Below are positions 58,371-64,000 of a stretch of DNA of 64,000 nt, one piece after another. A program made the position numbers and the translations under genes. The DNA lies in NCBI GenBank assembly GCA_021780105.1, contig JAJXZJ010000046.1, forward strand, positions 186,001 to 250,000, written 5' to 3'. Position 1 is the first letter of the stretch; every line of letters starts with the position of its first letter. Below the pieces are notes generated by a model. It was not told the DNA's origin. It searched no databases and saw nothing but the letters and a program-made list of their open reading frames with translations. The stretch comes from a bacterium. GTDB lineage: Bacteria; Verrucomicrobiota; Verrucomicrobiia; Limisphaerales; J093.

Positions 58371-59123
58371 TCACTTGCCGTCGAGCAGCACCACGGCATC
58401 GCGCCGCAACCAGCCGACCCCGCGCGCCGCGCCGCCGACCTGCAGCCAGTTGTCCTTCCGGTCCAGCACCTGAAGCTCCTGTCCATCGTGCAGGGTCTGG
58501 AGCTTCGGCGATTCCTCCAGCGGTCCGTGATGCAAAACAGCCTCGCGCTCCACGACGATCGCCGTGGCGGTGAGGAACCGGTTGCCCGCGCCCACCAGCA
58601 GACCGGAACCGAACAGCACCAGCGCGGTGAACGACGCCAGCAGCGGCCGCCGCCACGTCGCGCGCCGCTCCGGCCAGAACTGGCCCGCGACCAGCATTCC
58701 CAGCCACAGCCAGAACGCGACGCCGCTCAGCACGGACCATTCGTTGAGCGTCAGACGGCCGGTCCACCGTTGGGAGAGCGACAATGGCGCCGCCACACTG
58801 CCGGCCACGGAGCCGCGCGCAAAACGGAGGTTCGCCCGGATGTCCGGATCGCGCGGCGCCATCCGCTCCGCCAGACGATAATTCAGAATGGCCTGGCCGA
58901 TGTGGCCCGATTTGAACAGCGCGTTGCCGAGATTGAAGTAAAGCGCCGGTGACGCGCGGCCCACCGCGAGCATCTTTTCGTAGGCGGCGGCCGCCTCGGC
59001 ATATTTGCCTTCCTCGCCGAGCTTGTTGGCCCGGTCGAAGGCCGTCGTCACGTCATCGGCCCGCAGCGGGCTTAGGGCCGCGGCGAGGGTCAACAAGCAG
59101 AACAGGCGGGCAAGCGAGCGCAT
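58371..59123 (-). CDS. batE: BatE-like TPR/SH3 protein
   Basis: A 250-residue exported or membrane protein, last gene of the Bat operon. Features: signal (LFCLLTLAAALSPLRA), two TPR motifs (AFDRANKLGEEGKYAEAAAA, SPALYFNLGNALFKSGHIGQ), two transmembrane segments (VLSGVAFWLWLGMLVAG, LLASFTALVLFGSGLLVG), and a C-terminal bacterial SH3-like domain (LQTLHDGQELQVLDRKDNWL). In Bacteroides the Bat proteins support oxygen tolerance; the mechanism is unclear. 7 bases after batD. Confidence 0.85.
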   Translation of the reverse strand: MRSLARLFCLLTLAAALSPLRADDVTTAFDRANKLGEEGKYAEAAAAYEKMLAVGRASPALYFNLGNALFKSGHIGQAILNYRLAERMAPRDPDIRANLRFARGSVAGSVAAPLSLSQRWTGRLTLNEWSVLSGVAFWLWLGMLVAGQFWPERRATWRRPLLASFTALVLFGSGLLVGAGNRFLTATAIVVEREAVLHHGPLEESPKLQTLHDGQELQVLDRKDNWLQVGGAARGVGWLRRDAVVLLDGK

Positions 59124-59130
59124 ACCGGTT

Positions 59131-60921
59131 TCAGAGTTTCAATTGCCCGATGGCGAGCAGGGTTGACTCGACTTGCGGGACCAGGGTCGCGAGGTTCGGG
59201 CGGGTGCCGCCAGGGGCGTAACGTTGCTGGTTGCACGCCTGGAACAGTTCATGTGCCGCCGCCAGCAGGGCCGCGTCCACGCCGCGTGGCTGCAATTGCT
59301 CATCCAGCACGGCCTCGGTGATGGACGCGGCGGGCAGGCTGAGGCGTTCGCCGAGTCCTTCCTGCAGCAGCCGGAAAATCAGCGCGAAGAACGCGTCGGC
59401 ATCGTTCGCGTCCGCCCGCCGCGCCAGCTCGGCAAGGCCGCGTTTGAGTTGTTTGGAGACAAGCTGCCGGCGGACGAGCTGGGGATTGCGGGCGAGGTGA
59501 TCCTGCCGCTTGCGCCAGGTCAGGGCGCCGAGCCAAGCCAGCACGGGCACGGCCTGCAACGCGAGGAACCACGGCCGCTGAATCAGCGGCGGGGCGATCA
59601 TGCTTAAGGTGCCGAGACGGACCTTCGCTCCGACGATGTCGGTCGGGGCGCCCGCGGGAGCGCCACTGGCGTTGGCCGTCATCAAGGACGGGCCGCCCGC
59701 GCTTGGCCGCACCACGACCGGCACGGCCGGCTGCGTCAGCGTGCGGTAACTGCGGGTGGCGGGATCGAAATAGCTGAACGCCAGGGCCGGCAGCTCCCTC
59801 ACGTCGAGACTCTCGGGCACCACCACTTGCTGGAACGTCTTGGTTCCTTCCACGCCGAGCTGGTCCGTGGTCTCCACCTGGCTCGTCGGCGGGTAAACCT
59901 TGAAATTGTGCCATTGATCCAGCGACGGCAGGGCCACATTGTCCAAGGCGCCTTGGCCGGTCACGCGCACGGTGAGCGTGATCGGCTCGCCGATCGCGAC
60001 GTTCGTGGGGCTGACCGTGGCGCTGAAGGTGAACGAGCCGACCGCGCCAGCGAACGAGGCGGGCGCGTTTTCGGCGGGCAGGGGCAACACATGGATCGTC
60101 TGCGCGTCGCTGGTCAGCGTGCGCGGTTGCAACTGATAACGCCGGCCAAAGAACGGGTCGTCGAACAGATCGTCAAACATCGGATTGCCGGTGCGCTGCC
60201 GCGCAATGGGAATCCGCAGATTCAACCGGCATTCCGCCGGGCCGACTTTCAAATCGCCCAGGCGGGTGGCCACCACCGTGGTCCGCACGGTTGCGCGCAG
60301 ATAAACGCGGTTGCCCACGCGCACCTGTTGCTGGGGCAAGGTCGCGGATTTGCCGGAAGTGAAGCCGTCCGCCGGCAGCGGATCGAGTTGGACGTCCTGG
60401 GCGTTGGCGTAGTAAAGCTGCACGTCCAACGGAAGAACTTCACCGAGATAGATCGTCGTCTTGGCGGGGATGAGTTTGAGCAACGCGGGTTCGCCCGGGC
60501 CGGCCGCGGCGGGGGCTTGTTCGTTGGCCTTGAGCACGCGCAAGGTCACCGGCGCGGAGCTGACGATCTTGCCGTTTACGTTGACACTGATGGCTGGAAT
60601 GGTGAAGACGCCCGGCTGGCTGGCAGTCACGAGGTAATTCAGGCTCAGCACCATGGATTGCCGGCCGTTGTCAATGGTCAGCGCCGTGCCCTGTCCGGCG
60701 TACGTCGAGTTCAGGCCGGGCACCGGCGGCAGCGCGGGCACGGTGCGGGGCTGACAGTCCTCGAACTGCAAGGCAAGCTGCGCGCTCTCGCCCAGATGGA
60801 TCGTGTCCGGATCGAGCCGCGCCGTCAGGCCCTCGGCGAAAACGGCGGCCGCCGCGAACCAGAGGCCCGCCGCCAGCGCGACGCCAAGCACCCGGACGAA
60901 GCTGGTTGAGTTTAGGCGCAT
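59131..60921 (-). CDS. batD: BatD-like protein
   Basis: A 596-residue membrane protein. Signal peptide (VLGVALAAGLWFAAAAVFA), then several Ig-like beta domains with the BatD pattern LTARLDPDTIHLGESAQLAL, PVTLRVLKANEQ, LLKLIPAKTTIYLGEVLPLD and PITLTVRVTGQGALDNV, a transmembrane helix (WFLALQAVPVLAWLGAL) and a cytoplasmic helical tail ending in LAIGQLKL. The start at 60921 (MRLNSTSFV) gives the signal peptide. It follows the batB-batC fusion gene after 53 bases on the same strand. Confidence 0.9.
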   Translation of the reverse strand: MRLNSTSFVRVLGVALAAGLWFAAAAVFAEGLTARLDPDTIHLGESAQLALQFEDCQPRTVPALPPVPGLNSTYAGQGTALTIDNGRQSMVLSLNYLVTASQPGVFTIPAISVNVNGKIVSSAPVTLRVLKANEQAPAAAGPGEPALLKLIPAKTTIYLGEVLPLDVQLYYANAQDVQLDPLPADGFTSGKSATLPQQQVRVGNRVYLRATVRTTVVATRLGDLKVGPAECRLNLRIPIARQRTGNPMFDDLFDDPFFGRRYQLQPRTLTSDAQTIHVLPLPAENAPASFAGAVGSFTFSATVSPTNVAIGEPITLTVRVTGQGALDNVALPSLDQWHNFKVYPPTSQVETTDQLGVEGTKTFQQVVVPESLDVRELPALAFSYFDPATRSYRTLTQPAVPVVVRPSAGGPSLMTANASGAPAGAPTDIVGAKVRLGTLSMIAPPLIQRPWFLALQAVPVLAWLGALTWRKRQDHLARNPQLVRRQLVSKQLKRGLAELARRADANDADAFFALIFRLLQEGLGERLSLPAASITEAVLDEQLQPRGVDAALLAAAHELFQACNQQRYAPGGTRPNLATLVPQVESTLLAIGQLKL

Positions 60922-60974
60922 CGGGTCGCAAAACGGTTCGGTTTCATTGGACCGGCCTGGTTGGAGATTGCGCG

Positions 60975-62891
60975 TTACCAATCACGTCGGATGCGGTTTT
61001 GTTTGTTCGGGTCGGCCGGCGGCACGAAAATCATCGGCCGCTCCTCGGCTTTGGCCGCTTCGAGCACGCGGCGGGCCTGCTCCGGCGTCATCTGGCCGGC
61101 CGGCACGCCGGCAAAGTTCGCGGGCGGTTCGCCGGTCTTGGGCTTCGGTTCGCCGGCGGATGGCGGCGGCGATTGGTCGGCTTTGACCTGCGGCGGCGGC
61201 TGGGGCTTGGGTTGGGACTGGTCCGGTTTGGGCGAGTTGGGTTGGCGTTGTTCTTTTTTCGACGACTGGTTCTTTTGCTGTTCGTTCTTCTGTTCGCTCG
61301 AATTCTGTTGCGACTGGTTTTGTTTTTGGTCCTTGCCTTGATCCTTCTGTTGTTGGTTCTGCTGCTGCTGTTGCTGCTTTTGTTGCTGCTGGCGCAGTTC
61401 CTCCAGTTTTTTGGCCACCAAGTCGCGATTGAATTTCGCGTCCGCATCCTGCGGGTTGAGCTTGAGCGTGTTGTCGTAGTTCGTCAGCGACAGTTCCCAG
61501 TTTGCCATGGTCTGGTCCGGCGAGGCCGCCTTTTCTCCCAACCGGTAATGCGCGTTGCCCAGGTTGTAGTAGGCGCGGGCGAGCAGCGTTGGATTGCTGG
61601 AATAAATCGCGCTGGTCAGTTCGTTGGTGGCCTTTTGATAATCGTGGTTGCGGTAGGCCGTGGTGCCGGTGTTGAACTGGAGCCGGGAATCGTTCGGCTG
61701 CTTTTGCAGGAGACGCTGGTATTCGCGCTCGGCATCGGAGAACCGGCCCCGTTCGTAGGCGCGGCGGGCAGCGGCGGGCGAGGCCAGCGCCGGCAGGACG
61801 ACCAGCAGCGCCAGGCCGATGCTGACGGCCTGCCGCAGCGACGGGTTGGACGCGTTGAGAATGGCATCGCTCCGCGGGACGCGCCGCCGGTCGGGCAGGA
61901 ACATTTCCACCAGCAACAAGACGATGGCCAGGCCGAGCGGCCACTGGAAGCGTTCGCGGGGCTGGCGGAGCAGCCGGGATGAGATGTCGTTCGTCGGCAG
62001 CGGCGCGAGCCGGGCGTTGTAGAGCTGCTCCATGGCGTTCGCTCCGCGCAGGGCGAGGTAGTCTCCTCCCGTGGTGCGGGCAATGTTTTGCAGCAGTTCA
62101 GTGTTCAGCTTGGAAATGACCGGCCGGTTGTTTTCGTCGGTGACGTAGGTCGTATGCCCGTTCTCGTCATGAATGCGGATGCGTTCGCCTTGGGGAGTGC
62201 CGATGCCCACGGTGAAGATGCGCATCCCGGCGTGGGCGGCTTTCGCGGCGGCGTCTTCGGCGCCCCCTTCCTGGTCCTCGCCGTCGGTGAAAAGCACCAT
62301 GACCTTGTGATTGTCGCCGTCCTCCTTGAACGCGGTCAGCGCGGCGTTGATCGCCTCGCCAATGGCCGTGCCGCCTTCGGGAATGATCCCCACGTCGAGC
62401 GAGTTGACGCTCTCGGCGAAGGCATCGTTGTCGAGCGTGAGCGGGCATTGGAGAAACGCCGTGCCGGCGAACGCCACCAGTGCGAAGCGGTCGCGGCGGG
62501 CGACGCGCATCAAGTCCAGCGCCGCCAGCTTGGCCAGTGCGAGGCGGCTGGTGTTGGGCGACAGGTCGGTGGTCAACATGCTGCGCGAGGTGTCAATGGC
62601 CACGACGATGTCCAGGCCGCGTTGGTGCGCCTCCTCCCATTCGAACCCGAATTCCGGCCGGGCCAGCGCCAGCAGGATCAATGCCGCCGCGGCCGCGATC
62701 AGATAGAGGCGCGCCTTCTGCCGGCGCGCGGAGACGCCGACGGTGAGCTGGGCCAGCAGGCGGGACCGCACAAACTGGCGGATGAGCTGCTGCCGTTTGC
62801 GCCAGGACCAGCGCAGAAACCACGTCAGCAACGGCAGGGCCACGGCCAGCAGCCAGAGCATTTCCGGTTTGGCGAAGAAGAAGTCGTTCAC
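60975..62891 (-). CDS. batB: BatB-BatC fusion: VWA domain plus TPR/low-complexity tail
   Basis: A 638-residue protein. Residues 1-340 are BatB: two N-terminal transmembrane segments, a VWA domain with the MIDAS motif IVVAIDTSRSMLTTDLSP and VMVLFTDGEDQEGGAEDAAA, and a membrane segment. Residues 370-500 are BatC-like TPRs (AYERGRFSDAEREYQRLLQK, RAYYNLGNAHYRLGEKAA), followed by a Gln/Lys-rich low-complexity stretch with runs of Gln, then a short conserved C-terminus (MTPEQARRVLEAAKAEERPM). Start GTG at 62891: a perfect GGAGG lies 7 bases before it, and GTGA overlaps the batA stop. In other genomes batB and batC are separate genes. Confidence 0.9.
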   Translation of the reverse strand: MNDFFFAKPEMLWLLAVALPLLTWFLRWSWRKRQQLIRQFVRSRLLAQLTVGVSARRQKARLYLIAAAAALILLALARPEFGFEWEEAHQRGLDIVVAIDTSRSMLTTDLSPNTSRLALAKLAALDLMRVARRDRFALVAFAGTAFLQCPLTLDNDAFAESVNSLDVGIIPEGGTAIGEAINAALTAFKEDGDNHKVMVLFTDGEDQEGGAEDAAAKAAHAGMRIFTVGIGTPQGERIRIHDENGHTTYVTDENNRPVISKLNTELLQNIARTTGGDYLALRGANAMEQLYNARLAPLPTNDISSRLLRQPRERFQWPLGLAIVLLLVEMFLPDRRRVPRSDAILNASNPSLRQAVSIGLALLVVLPALASPAAARRAYERGRFSDAEREYQRLLQKQPNDSRLQFNTGTTAYRNHDYQKATNELTSAIYSSNPTLLARAYYNLGNAHYRLGEKAASPDQTMANWELSLTNYDNTLKLNPQDADAKFNRDLVAKKLEELRQQQQKQQQQQQNQQQKDQGKDQKQNQSQQNSSEQKNEQQKNQSSKKEQRQPNSPKPDQSQPKPQPPPQVKADQSPPPSAGEPKPKTGEPPANFAGVPAGQMTPEQARRVLEAAKAEERPMIFVPPADPNKQNRIRRDW

Positions 62892-63883
62892 GGCAGCTTC
62901 CTCCACACCGTGTTGGCGAGAATGATTTCCAGCATCAGCAACACAAAACCAGGCAGCGCCACCAGCTCGAACAGTTCCTTGTAGCGCTGATATTTTTTCA
63001 GTTCCGCGGACGATTTTTCCATCCGGTCAATCCGGTTGTAAATGTTGCGCAAGGTGTCCGTGCTGTCACCGCGGAAATAAGCGCCACCCGTGCGCTGGGC
63101 GATGGTCCGCAGCGCGTCCTCGTCAATGTCCACCTTGACGTTGGCGTAGTGCTTCTGCCCGAAGGCGTCGAAATACGGCACGGGCGCCGTGCCCCGCCGG
63201 CCGACGCCGATGGTGTAAATTTTGACGCCCAGCGCCTGCGCCGCGTCGGCGGCGGTCAGCGGTGGCACCTTGCCGGCGTTGTTTTGTCCGTCCGTCATCA
63301 GGATGATGATCCGACTCTTGGACGGCAATTCGGCCAATCGGTTCAACGCGGCCGTGATCGCGGAGCCGATGGCCGTGCCGTCCTCGACCGTGCCGATGCG
63401 CAGGCGGTCCACATCCTCCAGCAGGAAATCGTGATCCAGCGTCGGTGGCGACACCACGTAGGGCCGGCCGGCGAACGCCACCAGACCGATCCGGTCGTTG
63501 GGACGCTTCTGGATGAACGAGCGCAGCACGTCCTTCGCGACGAACAGCCGGTTGACGCGGCGTCCGCCCATTTCAAAGTCCTCCGAGTTCATGCTGCCGG
63601 AAAGGTCAATCGCCACCACGATGTCCACGCCGCTGGCTCTTACCGTGTGTTCACCGAGCCCGAGTTGCGGCCGGGCGAGACCGACAATCAGCAGTCCCAG
63701 CGCCAGCCAGCGCAGCCGCAGCAAAATCCTGCCCGCGTGGGAGCGGGTGACGCCGGTGATGCCCTTGACCAGCGCCACCGAGGAGTAAAGGAACGCCGGC
63801 TGGCCACCACGTTTGCCTTTCAGCCAGGCCAGCACCGGCAGCAGCAACAGCAGGAGCAGAAACCAGGGATGCGCGAATCTCAT
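62888..63883 (-). CDS. batA: BatA-like VWA protein
   Basis: A 331-residue membrane protein with N-terminal (FLLLLLLLPVLAWL) and C-terminal (LVALPGFVLLMLEIILA) hydrophobic helices flanking a VWA domain whose MIDAS is IVVAIDLSGSMNSEDF, with GTAIGSAITAAL and IIILMTDGQNNAGK; all metal ligands are present. It begins with ATG overlapping the stop of the gene upstream (ATGA) and ends overlapping the GTG of batB, indicating a tightly coupled operon. The VWA domain binds metal and other Bat proteins. Confidence 0.92.
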   Translation of the reverse strand: MRFAHPWFLLLLLLLPVLAWLKGKRGGQPAFLYSSVALVKGITGVTRSHAGRILLRLRWLALGLLIVGLARPQLGLGEHTVRASGVDIVVAIDLSGSMNSEDFEMGGRRVNRLFVAKDVLRSFIQKRPNDRIGLVAFAGRPYVVSPPTLDHDFLLEDVDRLRIGTVEDGTAIGSAITAALNRLAELPSKSRIIILMTDGQNNAGKVPPLTAADAAQALGVKIYTIGVGRRGTAPVPYFDAFGQKHYANVKVDIDEDALRTIAQRTGGAYFRGDSTDTLRNIYNRIDRMEKSSAELKKYQRYKELFELVALPGFVLLMLEIILANTVWRKLP

Positions 63884-64000
63884 GGCGATGGCACGGGGGA
63901 GGGCGGTGAGGGCGGTTGGGCAACCGGCCCCGCCTGGGTTTCGCGCACCAGTGTGAAGGCCGCGTTGTAGAGTGCGCGCAGAGCCTCGTGGTCTGGCTCC
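63880..64000 (-). CDS. Partial CDS, C-terminal end of a Bat-operon gene
   Basis: The last 40 codons of a gene that runs off the right edge, overlapping the batA start in an ATGA. The visible residues (HEALRALYNAAFTLVRETQA, then a Pro/Ser-rich tail) do not identify the family. In comparable operons this slot holds a small membrane protein of the DUF4381 type, but that is context only. Confidence 0.6.
   Translation of the reverse strand, partial: EPDHEALRALYNAAFTLVRETQAGPVAQPPSPPSPVPSP

Noticed and set aside
61240-61400. Runs of TTG/CTG repeats suggesting an unstable repeat
   Set aside because: They are the antisense of Gln-rich low-complexity coding sequence in batB-batC, which is irregular and not a pure microsatellite.

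Overview
This window reads as a chromosomal segment of a GC-rich, free-living member of the Verrucomicrobiota, most like the Pedosphaera/Limisphaerales branch. That placement is an inference from gene content: three Tat-exported sugar-type proteins with RR signal peptides (two Gfo/Idh/MocA oxidoreductases and one sugar-phosphate isomerase-like TIM barrel), secreted multi-domain lamin-tail/CotH proteins, pseudopilins with HX9DG-type C-terminal regions, a sigma factor with a long membrane and pseudopilin-like extension, a VTC/DUF4956 operon, and a Bat (VWA/TPR) operon. No rRNA, tRNA, CRISPR array or complete insertion sequence was seen. Most antisense open frames, some over 1000 codons, are by-products of high GC.

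Layout. 1-1.2 kb is a small graveyard of accessory genes: a toprim-primase-like fragment on the minus strand abuts a methyltransferase-like C-terminal fragment on the plus strand, followed by a frameshifted DUF4258-like gene overlapping an intact DUF2283 gene. 1.3-21 kb is mixed housekeeping and exported metabolism: GNAT enzymes, a DUF6916-like protein, a nucleoside-type MFS permease, a Y-family polymerase, a 1726-residue LTD/CotH protein, a zincin, threonine aldolase, an HD protein, Tat-exported sugar enzymes, an asparagine-synthase-like protein, a methyltransferase, and a radical SAM/SPASM protein translationally coupled to a 137-residue partner (a possible peptide-modification locus). 21-35 kb holds folE2, an M3 oligopeptidase, aroB, another exported Gfo/Idh protein, the sigma-factor fusion, a lower-GC GH92 glycosidase, a methyltransferase and clpB.

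35.3-38.1 kb is a compact Type II restriction-modification island: vsr and an HTH-bearing cytosine methyltransferase on plus, and a controller protein and a PD-ExK nuclease on minus, converging tail to tail, with a C-box-like operator before the controller gene. It lies directly after clpB and is followed by a roughly 190-base diverged piece of a clpB gene, so this site has a history of recombination.

38.5-46.2 kb holds a LemA/TPM-domain cluster, a six-hairpin glycosidase, a LapA-like membrane protein, a cell-wall amidase, and a VTC-DUF4956-HlyD operon with a recognisable promoter. 46.3-58.3 kb is dominated by secreted proteins: a radical SAM enzyme, a beta-propeller/discoidin protein preceded by an unlisted 50-codon secreted peptide gene, three phosphodiester glycosidases, a second CotH protein and two pseudopilins. 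58.4-64 kb is the Bat operon (batE, batD, a batB-batC fusion, batA, and the end of one more gene), which in other bacteria supports aerotolerance or envelope stress functions; the window ends inside it.
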